Positions 50,839 to 61,804 of a DNA stretch of 64,000 bases are shown in pieces. The position numbers and the translations under genes were made by a program. This DNA is from Melitaea cinxia (Eukaryota; Arthropoda; Insecta; Lepidoptera; Nymphalidae), in assembly GCF_905220565.1 (NCBI RefSeq), contig NC_059398.1, positions 8,269,177 through 8,333,176 on the forward strand. Reading direction: 5' to 3'. Positions within the stretch are counted from its first letter, which is position 1; each line of letters opens with the position of its first letter. The notes below the pieces were generated by a model. The model was not told where the DNA came from. It saw only the letters and a program-made list of their open reading frames with translations, and did no database searches.

Positions 50839-51562
50839 AAAATAATAAAAATACCAGTGCGAATAATTTGGACTAAATAAGTATAATAATTATCACTTTA
50901 CAAAATTACATTTTTTTTTAAATAAAAGCAATAACAAATTCTTTAGTTATTAAAATGTCGTATTTAAAAAAAAAAATTAATTATCTGTACTCTCGATATT
51001 CGTATTTTAAAAGTTTTTATGTGTTTAAAATGATAAATTGATATTTGGTTTTTAGTGAAATAAATAGTTAATGGACTTTTACAAGTGTCCGTATGCTAAT
51101 GTGTTGTGAAAGTGAGTGATAAATGCGGAAAAAAACGTGAATTATTATTGACAGTGGTTTGTTTACCAAATAAGACTGTTCCAAAAAATGGACAGTACGA
51201 AAAAGTTTTTTCAAGAGTTGGCAACACTGTAAATCACCTTTGCGCATTTTGATAGCCAGAGTTCTTTTTCCGTGACGCGAATTATATGTTATAAATAATT
51301 TTTCTCACTTCTCTATGTAAAACTATTTCGTAATTTAAAACTTTTGTGCGCGATAGTATTTTGAGTCGACGTCGAACTGTCCAACCAATAGCACACCGGC
51401 AAGCATGCGACACGTGATAAACACTCCCGTCCCTTACCCCATACCACCAAATAGACCGATAAATCGCTTCTGCGCAGCTTTAAGGCCAGCGTTCTTTTTA
51501 CATGACGCGAACTATACAATCTTACAGTTTTTGCTATAACATAATTGTGTTTGCTCGCAAAC

Positions 51563-51962
51563 GAAAAAAAAACCGACTTCAATGACATCGACGAGTAATA
51601 CAACGTAGATCGACGAAAAAATAGTCAAGTAACTACGCGTTATCAAAGATTACTCTAAAAGTAGTTATCAGATCTCGATAAAATTTATGTGTGACAACAT
51701 GATAAACATCAGCTTTTGATTAAATTAAAAATTATCAAAATCAGTACACCTAGTAAAAAGTTATTGCGGATTTTTGAGAGTTTCCCTCGATTTCTCTGGG
51801 ATCCCATCATCAGTGCCTAGTTTCTTTATCATGGTATCAAATTACGGATATTCCCTTTCCAACAAAAAAAGAATTATCAAAATCGGTACATTCAGTAGAA
51901 AGTTATTGAAAAAAAAATACAGTCGAATTGAGACCTCCTCCTTTTTTGGAAGTCGGTTAAAA
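51563..51962 (-). mobile_element. AACCGACTTC-family TIR element, complete
   Basis: The left end AAAACCGACTTCAATGACAT and the right end TCCTTTTTTGGAAGTCGGTTAA form the inverted ends. The interior has AGTCAAGTAACTACGCGTTA and CCCTCGATTTCTCTGGGATC. Confidence 0.6.
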
Positions 51963-52264
51963 ATCACATAAACTACTCTAAAAATCTTTGTTCACATATA
52001 CATTTTTAGAAAAGCTTATTAAATGAAGTAAAATAGTTCATATTAATTGTTAATTTTTGTACTAGGGGTAAATTATTTATTTATATATTCTTATTATTTC
52101 ATTAGTATGATGTGAAAAAGTTTATGAAATAAAATTATGACAGATAACCTTTATTCTATAATAATTATTTTAAAGATTGGTGTAAAAGTAATTTAAAATA
52201 TGCATATTTAGCTTTTTATAGAATGTAACACATATTTGCTTTTTAATAAATAGGTATCTTATAC

Positions 52265-52783
52265 TATTAAACGAGCAATTCTTGTATATACATATATCTC
52301 TATATAATCTGATTCTCAGAAACGGCTCCAATGATTTTCATGAAATTTAGTATGCAGGGGATTTCAGGGGAGATAAATGAATCTAGCTAGGATTCATTTT
52401 TAGAAAATGTCGTTTTATCCCTGTTTTTAGGCAATAAAAAAATGGCTACAATATCGTTATAATAAGAAGGTAAATTTCGCACCTCTCAATAAAGTTGTAA
52501 TAGCTCAGGGAAAAACGGGTGGTCGCGATCGACTGAAAAGATCATGGTCATGGCAAGAGAATTTGAATTCTAATGTTTCCAAGATCGATTATCATTTTTG
52601 CTTTTTTTTTCTAATTGCACTCGTTATTTTTTATTCTAATAGCCAGTTCATATTTTTTATTATTATGTCTGTAAAATCGAAAAATATTATTCATATTTTA
52701 TCAATATGTAATTCGCATTTAAGTATGATTCCCAAAACACAATTTACTAAAATTACCGAGCTAAGCTCGGTCACCCAGGTACT
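52265..52783 (+). mobile_element. Helitron-like non-autonomous element next to exon 5
   Basis: It begins about TTAAACGAGCAATTCTTGTA with TCTGATTCTCAGAAACGGCT and ATGAAATTTAGTATGCAGGG. It ends with the hairpin CCGAGCTAAGCTCGG and TCACCCAGGT near 52779. The last base lies only about 30 bases before the exon 5 acceptor. Part of the interior (52560-52720) is AT-rich. Confidence 0.5.
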
Positions 52784-52811
52784 GTTGTATTATTTTACCA
52801 AAATTTTTCAG

Positions 52812-53482
52812 AAAAAATCAACATGTTTGAAAAGAATATAGAAAAAGATTCAAGTTTTGAAGATAAATTAGGAAATAATAGTTTAAAAGAAAATTGTAGT
52901 AATAAGTATAAAGAAGTATTAAATTTAAATGAAACTGATAATTCTAATAATAAAGAGAAGCAAAATATTGATGAAAATGGATTCAAAATAGAATTAGATG
53001 AAAAAGAAGATAATAATTTAAAAACTGATGACACATATAAAAATCTGCCAGAGAAAGTATACAAAAGTAATAAGGACAAGTTTAATTTTTTACAAACACA
53101 ACTATCGGATGATACAATAGACTCTGATAACACTATAAACAGTTTAAAACAAAATGACGCAATAAATATAAAAGACACTGACACTGAAAATACTCCTTTA
53201 ATAAATGAAAACAATGAGATATCATTTAATATTGAAAATGATAATAATGTGACAGATGATAGCAGAATAGCTCAAGATAACAGTATATCTACAAATTTAG
53301 ACATTTCATCATTAGACATAAGTGAACCAAATAAAATTGAACCAGAAATTACCATAAGTGTACCTCCTAGAAGGAAAAAACAAAATAACATTGAGAAGAA
53401 ATTAAAAAATGAACCGAAAACTTCAAAATTAGTCAAAGAATATCCAGATCATTTAAACCCGTTTTCTGAGGATGAAGATGAG
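52812..53482 (+). CDS. MICALL1: MICAL-like protein, exon 5 (acidic linker, first NPF)
   Basis: 671 bases, phase 1 in and phase 0 out; acceptor AAATTTTTCAG, donor GTATGT at 53483. It codes for a long, poorly structured region very rich in N, D, E, K and S (for example NLNETDNSNNKEKQNIDENG and INSLKQNDAINIKDTDTENT), residues 250-473. It ends with PRRKKQNNIEKKLKNEPKTS and the first NPF motif in HLNPFSEDEDE (465-467). NPF followed by acidic residues is the standard ligand for EHD-protein EH domains, and MICALL1 uses such motifs to recruit EHD1. The low-complexity composition follows the AT-rich genome and may vary fast between species. Confidence 0.85.
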
Positions 53483-53559
53483 GTATGTGTAATTCATTAA
53501 AATAAAAACATTTCGGTCTTGATATGGGATATAATGCATGCCTTTCCCTTTTTATTTAG

Positions 53560-53687
53560 CATGACCAACAGGCAGTGACTCAAAAAGTCAGCACAAATCC
53601 ATTTGGTAGCAGTGATGATGAAGTAGATGAAGTTTCTTCAATTCAACAAACACCAAAAGTACCCGAGGGTCCGACTTCAACACCGTT
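53560..53687 (+). CDS. MICALL1: MICAL-like protein, exon 6 (second NPF)
   Basis: 128 bases, phase 0 in and phase 2 out; acceptor CTTTTTATTTAG, donor GTATGT at 53688. It reads HDQQAVTQKVSTNPFGSSDD, then EVDEVSSIQQTPKVPEGPTS and TPL. The second NPF motif (486-488) is again followed by acidic residues. Confidence 0.85.
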
Positions 53688-53787
53688 GTATGTTACTAAT
53701 ATGTTTATTCTTTGCATGAACAAGAGCTTTATAAATCTACCTTTATTGTATGATAGCTATATAGTGTGATGTTTTATTTGTTATCAG

Positions 53788-53868
53788 AAAACGCCACATT
53801 AAAGCCTATAACCCCTTTTGGTCTGATGGTGAGGAACCCTCTACTGATGAAGAGTTAGATAACAAAAG
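53788..53868 (+). CDS. MICALL1: MICAL-like protein, exon 7 (third NPF)
   Basis: 81 bases, phase 2 in and out, acceptor TTATTTGTTATCAG, donor GTAATA at 53869. It reads KRHIKAYNPFWSDGEEPSTD, then EELDNK. The third NPF motif lies at 524-526 in YNPFWSDGEE. The three NPF motifs each sit on a separate exon, with spacing of about 21 and 38 residues. Confidence 0.85.
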
Positions 53869-54221
53869 GTAATATTTTTTGTTGAGAATCCAGAGGAATA
53901 TTAATATATTTTCAAAATTATATTTTGTAATAAAAATATATTTTCAAAATTATTATAATGTTATTACTTTATATTCATATTACAAAATTTAATAAAATAA
54001 TTGCAGAGTTGTATAATATAATTCATAACTTTTCTTATGGCATACTTTTATTTTTGGCCTCTATTGATACATAAAGGCAATAATAAAATAATAGACCTGA
54101 GAAATGTGACTTAGGCACAATTAAAAGTAGTCTTACGTTAATATATTATACAATACAACTACTCATTTCTTATAGGTATTTTTATTCGCTCATTTAATAG
54201 TATAGTATATAATTGGAACAG

Positions 54222-54417
54222 CTCAAGCATGCACAAGTCACCGCTAACGACCAGCACACCGAATCTACCGTCTAGTACGCCGAGGCGAAGGAAACCCAAA
54301 GCACCACCACCGCCAGTAATAATCGCTGAACATTTAGACGCTCCTTCGACGTCCATGGATGATGTCGCCAGCATATCATCGTTCAGCTCTCACACGTCTA
54401 CCATACACTCTGATCAG
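54222..54417 (+). CDS. MICALL1: MICAL-like protein, exon 8 (Ser/Pro-rich)
   Basis: 196 bases, phase 2 in and phase 0 out, donor GTATAC at 54418. The acceptor ATATAATTGGAACAG has a poor pyrimidine tract, but frame and composition support it. It reads SMHKSPLTTSTPNLPSSTPR, then RKPKAPPPPVIIAEHLDAPS and TSMDDVASISSFSSHTST. The RRRKPKAPPPP run is a likely SH3- or profilin-type ligand. A 6.5-kb intron follows. Confidence 0.8.
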
Positions 54418-54465
54418 GTATACTATTATTTCTATTTGTTGACTACTTGACCCGATATATGTTGT

Positions 54466-54650
54466 ACACAGGCCGAAGACGGGCAGTAGCGTCTTCGGTG
54501 CGACAAAGCCAGCCCTGCGGTCACCAACACGACTGCCCAGCGTGGTGACTATGGGCAACACACATGAGTTCACGCCATTTTTGGCGCGAACTTGTGGAGG
54601 CCTATGTCCAGCAGTGGACTGCAATAGGTTGTGATGATGATGTTGTAATG
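54466..54650 (+). mobile_element. RTE-like LINE 3' end
   Basis: GCCGAAGACGGGCAGTAGCG, CGTGGTGACTATGGGCAACA, then GAGGCCTATGTCCAGCAGTG and GATGATGATG at the end. The CCTATGTCCAGCAGTGGAC...GATGATGATG ending is a frequent lepidopteran RTE 3' terminus. Confidence 0.65.
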
Positions 54651-55389
54651 TCTCGAAACCTTCAAACGCGTGAAGTTAAACCGTTACGGTTACGCCTTTT
54701 CGAAGTTATCTATAATTTTTTTATTATGTAAGGACCTATAAATCTTCAAAATAAATGGAAAAAATAATAACAATAAAAATAGTCAAGTCCGTCCACTCCT
54801 CCTCAAGGTTTGCGGAGGATACATTTTTATTTATATACATTGGAGTTATGCTTATGTATTTACGGACTTCTGACCCAGGATTCAACATCGTACTGTGGAC
54901 CATTTTTTTTTCTTTTTTTTTTCGAAATGACTGTTACTGTTGGCCCTACTGGCCATTACAGCGTCACCGGTGAAAGGCGCCGGGTACTATAGACACCCGC
55001 CGCCAAGAGTAGGCCATTCATTGTGCAGCTTATTTTATATGCAAATAATTGCATTGTAATAAAGAAGTTTAAAAGGGATGCCACACTTTTGAGTTCCTAT
55101 ACTTATCAGTTAGGTTAACATTAATGATTACTGCTTCCGTTCGACAAGTCGTAGTCATACCTTAAAATAATTTTTGTTTCAAAATTATTAATTTAGATCG
55201 TAACTTCTAATGTTAGCGCGTTCAAACCTATAAACGGACAAAATCTTTAACTTTAACCAAGTTTGCAAAATGTTATAAACCCTATTTCATAGTAACCACC
55301 TGACTAGAGATCTAAACAGATTTTCCTATGTAGGTAGAGATTTTGCGTGATATATATCATGAATATTAATTAAAATATATGCTAGCAAA

Positions 55390-55630
55390 CCAAAAAAACG
55401 ACTTCAATTACCTCGGCTAGTAATACAATGTACATACACAAACGCACTAGTCGCCACTACGACTACTGAAAGTTCCCCTCGATTTCTCCGGGATGCCATC
55501 ATCAGATCCTGGTTTCCTAATCGTGACCCTTCGGATGTCTACTTTCCAACAAAAAAGAATCATCAAAATCGGTTCATAAACGACGAAGTTATCCGCGAAC
55601 ACACATTAAAAAATATATTTATACGCTTAA
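55390..55630 (-). mobile_element. AACCGACTTC-family element, diverged
   Basis: AAAAAAACGACTTCAATTAC on the left, then CCCTCGATTTCTCCGGGATG, CAACAAAAAAGAATCATCAA and AATCGGTTCATAAACGACGA, as in the copies at 50590 and 51563. The right TIR is not visible. Confidence 0.5.
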
Positions 55631-56209
55631 AAATAAAAATTAACACAAGACACCATAATATTAATATTAATTTATAATTTTTTTTTTTTTTTTTTTTATA
55701 TCATTTATTTATTCCAAACCATATTTTAAAATGTACATATAATAATTGTGTTTGCAGAGTATATTATTATTATAATATAATTATAAATTATAAATTATAT
55801 TTAAGATTTTGATTAATGTCAGCTGATCACTCCAAATATAAAACGTTTGAATTTTTACTCAACTGTAAGGTATATCTTTAAGCATCACTACCTACTATTT
55901 TCTCAAAACTGATAGATAACTTTCTTAGATAGTGTAAGAATGCAGATACGTTTCCGTTTTATTGAACAAATGTTCTTTAACTTCCACTGTGATTAATTAG
56001 TTACGTTAATCGTATTTTAGGAAAATTTTAATGATTTACTAATTCGTACAATATTGCATACTATTATCAATGTAAATAAATGTCTTTCGACATCAAATAT
56101 TATTTCTGCCTAATAAATTAATTTGCCTAATTAAAGCTTTAAGACACACACAGTAACATTTATTTCGAAATTTTACAATATTATACATATTTGCAATTCA
56201 CAACTTAAG

Positions 56210-56580
56210 AACTAAATCTTTACAAATGTTTGTGCAGTTTAGTCGTTTTAGATTTTTCCGCAGCGTCTGACGCTCTTAAGTCTGTTTCCCTGACATGAGA
56301 CGGAGCAAGTGTATCAACGCAGATTGCATCCCACAAAAGCGCCCGTGCCCTTTCCCAGGGAATGTCAATATATCAGGTCTTTTGCCATCATCGCGATGAA
56401 TTCTAGTAGGCTCGATAAGAGCAGGAACGTCGATGGAAGCAAGAGTTCCTTTTATGGTTTCATTTAGATCACCGTCGTGGGAAAATCTACCTAAACTCTG
56501 CAGAAAAGGCCGTGTTGTCCGAAAGAATCAACCTCCTTTCCGCACGGGCATCCGTGTTTAAAGCACAGTAAACCTCCTTC
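56210..56580 (-). pseudogene. Retroelement relic with a nuclease-like domain
   Basis: Minus-strand frames read HGCPCGKEVDSFGQHGLFC, then LASIDVPALIEPTRIHRDDG and KRPDILTFPGKG. After a frameshift come RALLWDAICVDTLAPSHVRE and TDLRASDAAEKSKT. The order CPCG..VD..G.HGL.C ... EP..I.RDDGKRPD ... LLWDA.C.DT.A.S is a block I recall from the C-terminal part of certain invertebrate retroelement proteins; its acidic residues recall a PD-(D/E)xK nuclease. A weaker continuation upstream (to about 56880) reads VHSIKGLYPNILKSGQIKDA. Stops and shifts make it dead. The element family is not identified. Confidence 0.45.
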
Positions 56581-57370
56581 TCAAATTCTAAAACTTTCAT
56601 TATCTAAAATTGTTCCGAAGTTAGAACACAGCTATAGAAGCCTGGCACGGTTTTTGTCACTTGTAGTATTTAGCGACAAATTTATATGTTTGTTGTGAAG
56701 TAATGGCATATCACAAAGTTTTTATTTTGTAACACCCTTGAGGATATTGCCATTAGGACACCTTAACTTCCAGTTTTTTATACCATCCTAAGCATCTTTA
56801 ATTTGGCCTGATTTTAAGATGTTCGGATATAGACCCTTGATACTATGCACCGACGCAATAACAGAAGGAAGAGCAACACTAGAAATTTTAATTTTAAATT
56901 TAAAACTTTAAATTTCAAAATTATAAAAATCATATTTAATCTTTCAAATTAGTTAAACTATGTATACATACATAGTAGTGAATATACCTATCAATAGATA
57001 AATAAAATGGAATCAATAATTCTATTTGGATAGTATTTTCTATTTGCAAGTGTCATTACAAATATGAGAAGTGAAAGTCCGTATTTTTACCAGGCTTATT
57101 GTTATGCTGACAACCTTATGGGAATTCATATTTCTATTTAACTAGTGTCCCCCACCGAACATTGCTTGTGTGCTCAATAACTTTTACCCAGCATTAGAAT
57201 TAAAACTATGCAAAATCAAAATTTATAGCAAAAATTTTAAAACATTAATCTCTTGTCGCTGTATGTAGCAGTGGACCATATTAAATTGTGCGATGTAAGT
57301 AACTTACGCTGAACTACTTAGATATAGAATAGTTACTTGTGTAAAGAAGTAAACTCTAATTATATATTAA

Positions 57371-57699
57371 CTAGGTGACCCCGCTAACGTTGTTCTGCCA
57401 TATATTTTATTAACCTTCTCAATCCCCCCCACCCCCTTATAACTTAGGGGGATAAAAAAATAGATGTTGGCCGATTCTCAGACCTACCCGATATGCACGG
57501 AAAATTACATAATATTTTACTAACCCTCTTAACCCCTCCTGTATAACTTAGGGGTATGAAAAATACATCCATCACCACATCCACATACATCAATTCTCAG
57601 ACCTACCCGATATGCACAAAAAATTTCATGAGAATCGATCAAGCCGTTTCGGAGGAGTTTAACTACAAACACACGACATGAGAATTATATATTATTAGA
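57371..57699 (-). mobile_element. Non-autonomous Helitron with a duplicated inner block
   Basis: The minus-strand 3' end is GGCAGAACAACGTTAGCGGG (weak hairpin), GTCACCTAG. The left start on minus is TCTAATAATATATAATTCTC. The block CAGACCTACCCGATATGCAC occurs twice (about 57480 and 57600) as part of a roughly 120-bp internal duplication. Confidence 0.6.
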
Positions 57700-57819
57700 T
57701 ATAATATTACCAACGGTGCCGTTGGCTATAAATATTGCTGGTCTTGTTGTATTCTTGTCGTGAGTAGCCGAAGCGAATGGGTGGGGTCGGAGATGTATAG
57801 AGTCAGAAAAAACCTTTGC

Positions 57820-57910
57820 GATGCTCCTGGCATTGCAGGCGTCCATAGTATACTGTAACCGTTTCCTTGTCTATTGTGACAGACCATAGGCTGGTTTGTC
57901 GCTTTAGTGG
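57820..57910 (+). mobile_element. Jockey-type LINE/SINE 3' tail fragment
   Basis: GATGCTCCTGGCATTGCAGG, CGTCCATAGTATACTGTAAC and TGACAGACCATAGG resemble the 3' part of the derivative at 32650 (GGTGTTGCAGGCGTCTATAA). Confidence 0.4.
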
Positions 57911-57916
57911 TATATC

Positions 57917-58216
57917 TCTTTAATATAAAAATGAGTCGCTGAATGTGTTGCTAAGCGCAAAACTCGAGAACGGTTGGACCGATTTCGCTAATTCTTTTTT
58001 TTAAATATTCCTTGAAGTACGAGGATGGTTCTTACGGAGAGAAAAATTCTCAAAAAAAAAAACAAAGAATTTTAAATTTCCTGAAAAAGTCTAAAAACAA
58101 CACTTTTTTATACTCCCATACAAAAGATTTGTGATAATACTTAAAAGTCAATTTGAACTTTAATACCATACGATAAAGTTTGTGTTAGGCGATACGAAGT
58201 TCGCCGGGTCAGCTAG
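57917..58216 (+). mobile_element. Non-autonomous Helitron, family 1
   Basis: Starts TCTTTAATATAAAAATGAGT and ends with the GGCGA/TCGCC hairpin and GGGTCAGCTAG at 58216. It is an inverted partner of 2086-2380. Confidence 0.75.
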
Positions 58217-58948
58217 TTAAAGAATATAGAAATGGTTTGCGACACTCGAAAACCTTTATTTTCGATCGCGATCTCAAGAACAGTAAATCTTTCGACAATG
58301 TTACTAGTCAGTAGTTTAAGTTTTCTAACTCCTTATATTGTTTAGAAACCAGTAGATACTTTTATGTAAATTGATGTGCGTAATGAAACGCTTAAAGATC
58401 CGTCATAGTTTTTATTTAAGATAGGTATAAATAAGATAAAGAGATTAAAATATGACACATACATATGTATAGAAAACGTTATTCTTAAGCAGTGATAATG
58501 TTAAATCCTTTTAATACGATATAACGTATCTATTTCAGTGTAGATATTAAAAAATTCTCCCCTATAAGAAAATCGAAAGCCAACAATATCGATTCGCTCA
58601 ATCTTAGATAGTGGATTTAAAATATTTGTTTTGCTATTATACATTCAAGTTATAAAATATTTTTAATAGTTAATAATAATTAAGCTAAGGATTCAATTTT
58701 TTAAATCGATTTGTTCAAAATTAAAAGCAACAAAAATACTTGTTCATTTAAAACTAACCTCGAATTGTATTGATCAGATTTTATAAATTCTTATAAATTT
58801 AAAAAGCCCATTCAACGAAGAATATTAATTCATTACGTTCAACACAGTAAACTTAAAAATAAAATACTGCTAAGTATATATTCGCAATCGCCAATGCAAC
58901 TATTGATATGTATGTTTTAGTTTATCGTTAAGGTGAATATATATATTT

Positions 58949-59162
58949 TGACGACCCGCTGGCGCAACGGTTGACGCACTGGCTGTTGCGCCAGCGGTCG
59001 CGGGTTCGATTCCCGCTCACGACGGACATTTATATCGAACATATAGATGTTAGTCGTGGTCTGGGCGTTGTGTTTGTGTATTGTATGTATTTCCGGACCC
59101 CCTAGTACAGGAGAAAATCCTACTGGAGGATCCGTTGAGTGTGTAGGGTTTATTACCTTTTA
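58949..59162 (+). mobile_element. tRNA-derived SINE, complete
   Basis: The A box lies in CCGCTGGCGCAACGGTTGAC and the B box is GGTTCGATTCC at 59003-59013. The body has AGTCGTGGTCTGGGCGTTG and the tail CCGGACCCCCTAGTACAGGA, ending before an A-rich run. It serves as the reference for the copies at 24022, 49480 and 63897. Confidence 0.75.
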
Positions 59163-59224
59163 AAAAAAAAATAAAAATAATTTCTAAAAAAAAATAAAAA
59201 ATAAATTATTATTGACATGTCTGA

Positions 59225-60310
59225 AACACTCCTGGCTACGGCAGCGGTCGCGGTAACGGTGGGGTAGAGGGTGCTAAGAATCACAGGGTTACGGGAGGCT
59301 GCCAATCAAAATTACACCTGGCTACGTATAATGGACGCACGCTACAATTGGACCATCACCTTACCGAACTTGAAGTAGAACTGAGTCACATTAAGTGGAG
59401 CATACTGGGGTTGTCTGAAGTCCGAAGAGAGGGTGAGGACACGATGATCCTGGACTCCGGGCACTTGTTCTACTTCCGTGAAGGTGATGGGCTTTCCCAA
59501 GGTGGCGTCAGTTTTCTGGTCCACAAGACTTTCACTAACAATATTGTCAGCAGTGTGTCGACCCGGGTAGCGTACCTTGTACTTAAACTCACTGACAGGT
59601 ACTCCCTGAAAGTGATACAGGTATATGCGCCGACCTCGGCACATTCTGACGATGACAGGTTTAACACCGGCAGCGACCACCGGCTATTACGGGGCACTCT
59701 GAATATATGCCTCCGAAAAGAGCGGGCCCGCTTGATGAAATCTACTCTCCGACCTACGCTGCCCCAAATACTATGTGGCTCCGAGCAGTTCCAATTGGAA
59801 CTACTGGCGACGTGGACGAGATGACCGTCAACGTGGTGAAGACGCTGTGTACACTGGGTCGCAGACACTTTCCACCAACGAAGTCAACGAAGCAGTCCTA
59901 ACTTTCTCCCGAAGCTTTGGATCTGACGCAGCGGAGGCGCGAGTTGCCCGCTGCTTCGCCAGAACAGAGGGCTCTTTCCAAGAGGATACGGAAACTTGTA
60001 CGCCGAGACCTCTGCTGCTCAAATACGAGAGAGATTGCTACTCTGATTGAGCAGAATAGGGGGTCCAAAGTTTTCCAAAGACCATTGGGGAGAAGCCTTC
60101 TTGCGTAGCTCAAAACAGCGGATGGCAAAACCGTTTGCTCTCACCCTCAGATCCGAGAAGAGATTGAGAATTTTTATGGACAGCTGTACTTGTCAAGCGC
60201 ACGCAAGCCTGCGACTTGGGACACCGAAGATCCACGAGCATCATTGTTGCGCCATTATTCGGAGTGTATCCCGGACTTCGAAGAAGATGATAATATCATT
60301 ATTCTGTACC
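59225..60310 (+). pseudogene. RTE-type LINE relic (endonuclease and early RT region)
   Basis: The frame from about 59310 reads LHLATYNGRTLQLDHHLTEL, HIKWSILGLSEVRREGEDTM, QGGVSFLVHKTFTNNIVSSV and LKVIQVYAPTSAHSDDDRF, then TGSDHRLLRGTLNI. This is the RTE endonuclease. The middle between HSDD and GSDHR is missing, so there is an internal deletion at about 59660-59670. Later frames read RRRELPAASPEQRALSKRIR, KLVRRDLCCSNTREI and, after more breaks, IREEIENFYGQLYLSS. The catalytic RT motifs are not reached. It is a different RTE subfamily from the one at 16575. Confidence 0.7.
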
Positions 60311-60944
60311 AAACTTTATTATTTTATGCAATAAGTCTTTATTAATTTAATTTCGAATTTGCGTGCAGCGCCATCTTTACACTGACTAATGTTTGTTCAA
60401 ATTAAATTAAATAACCTTTGTATTATATAAATCATTTGAAGTTTTTTAAATTCATTAAAACATTTATTACAAATATTAAGCTGTGTTTAAGAATTATTTT
60501 ACAGTACCTAATTTTATTTGTTCGTTTTAAAATAAGTTTTATTTGATACCTATCTATTGTAAGAAAACTATAAAAGCGGTTGATTTATGTAAAGAGCTTT
60601 CTGTTCTATATTAGCAATGCGTAAATAAACTAAGAAATACGTTGTGTTATTTCACTGTAATGGGCTCTGAGTGAGGAAACTCTGGCGTATCGACGACATA
60701 TATGTAGCCTTCTTAGTTTTACTTCTTAAATAATTTTACCTTATTAAAAAATAATTCTGATTTCTCCATTTAATATAAAGTTACTAGAGTTTTAAGAAAC
60801 AATGATTTTTATAAACAGCGCGTGTTCAGGGATATATATTTTATTGCGGTGAAGCTTTTAATGTTTCTCCTTTGCAAATAAAGTGAGCAACGCAAACGAA
60901 GTTGTAGGTATCAGCTAATCTTTATTAAATTATCCGTTCTGCAG

Positions 60945-61086
60945 AAATCATTCGGCGTATCGACACCTAGGATGAAGAAAAAGCGTCCAGCGCCCACACC
61001 GCCCGACAGTCTGTCGACAGTCTCAGGATGCGGCGAGTCGGTCGAGAAAGGCGTCGACTCACTGGATCTACGTAACACATCTGACG
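60945..61086 (+). CDS. MICALL1: MICAL-like protein, exon 9 (Pro-rich); gene continues beyond
   Basis: 142 bases, phase 0 in and phase 1 out; acceptor TTATCCGTTCTGCAG, donor GTATGT at 61087. It reads KSFGVSTPRMKKKRPAPTPP, then DSLSTVSGCGESVEKGVDSL and DLRNTSD. KKKRPAPTPP is the second basic/Pro-rich site. Third-position GC is higher here than in exons 5-7. The phase-1 end requires at least one more exon; the C-terminal Rab-binding bMERB domain expected for the family is not in the remaining 2.9 kb, so the gene runs past the window. Confidence 0.8.
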
Positions 61087-61451
61087 GTATGTTCTCTTTA
61101 AAATCCTGTATCAAGGGCTTGCTTCATAGGTTACCGTTAAAGCTATCTGAATGTATTCAAGAAAAAAAAAGTTTATGATATATTATTCTTTATTCAACAA
61201 AACTGCTCTGAGTGCCTAATGCGAGTTTTGTTTAATCCGTCTCGCAATAACTGGCGTAAACTTTAACTTCATTTTGTATGGGAAATTCGGGATTTCAACC
61301 TAGTTCTCGCGTTTACCGCTAGATGACTGTATCGATTGTATCGTATACTATTCTTATCATCTAGGCTGCACTGTTTAAATTCCCATACAAAATAATTTTC
61401 ACGTATAAACGCGTTTCTGTCATGTTTCTATGAATAAAACTCGTACTAGGC
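61087..61451. other. Start of intron 9, no gene seen
   Basis: The frame open after the donor stops at 61176. No further MICAL-like exon found. Confidence 0.5.
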
Positions 61452-61804
61452 ACTCTGGTGTAGTGTTGCGTGTAATCTATCGCCTTTAAAACACCGACGG
61501 TTTTCGAATTCGATTTTCGCTCGGAATGGATATTTGTATTTGTACAAATAGTTCTTTACGGTTTTGATGTCTGTCTTTGTCGGTCTCCTCACCGTTCTTC
61601 GGAGAGCACGTTAAGCTGTTGGTCCCGGTTGTTATCATAAATACCTGATAGCGATCGTTAGGTTGGCAGATATTTTCCCTACTATGAAGTAGGGAACATA
61701 TCCGCCAACCCGCAGCGGAGCAGCGTGTTGAAATAAGCTCCAATTCTTCTCCTACTTGGAGAAAGAAGCCTATGGCCAGCAGTGGGATGTCACAGGCTGA
61801 ATCG
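61452..61804 (+). mobile_element. tRNA-derived SINE (TGGTGT head, RTE-like tail), complete
   Basis: Head CTCTGGTGTAGTGTTGCGTG with the B-box-like TTTTCGAATTCGATT; body ATAAATACCTGATAGCGATC; tail CCCGCAGCGGAGCAGCGTGT, GAGAAAGAAGCCTATGGCCA and GCAGTGGGATGTCACAGGCT. Confidence 0.65.

Larger units (their letters stand above)
48618..52811 (+). other. Intron 4 of the MICAL-like gene (4.2 kb)
   Basis: GTGAGC donor and AAAATTTTTCAG acceptor. It holds a foldback element, SINEs, a 130-bp minisatellite, two AACCGACTTCC-family copies and a Helitron-like element next to the acceptor. The stretches 50840-51560 and 51965-52265 show no gene; at 51245-51290 and 51488-51522 they carry GTTCTTTTT(A/C)C(A/G)TGACGCGAA, also present inverted at 48822-48853. 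Confidence 0.75.
54418..60944 (+). other. Intron 8 of the MICAL-like gene (6.5 kb)
   Basis: GTATAC donor and ATCCGTTCTGCAG acceptor. It contains the repeats listed separately. Stretches 54651-55390, 55640-56150, 56600-57370, 58217-58948 and 60311-60944 show no gene; 55675-55700 is a poly-T run. Confidence 0.7.

Noticed and set aside
53869..54221. Alternative acceptors for exon 8 of the MICAL-like gene
   Set aside because: Other AG sites give stops or wrong phase; the site before 54222 is weak but keeps frame.
54755..54992. Hydrophobic frames after the RTE 3' end in intron 8
   Set aside because: They arise from T-rich DNA and have no coding features.
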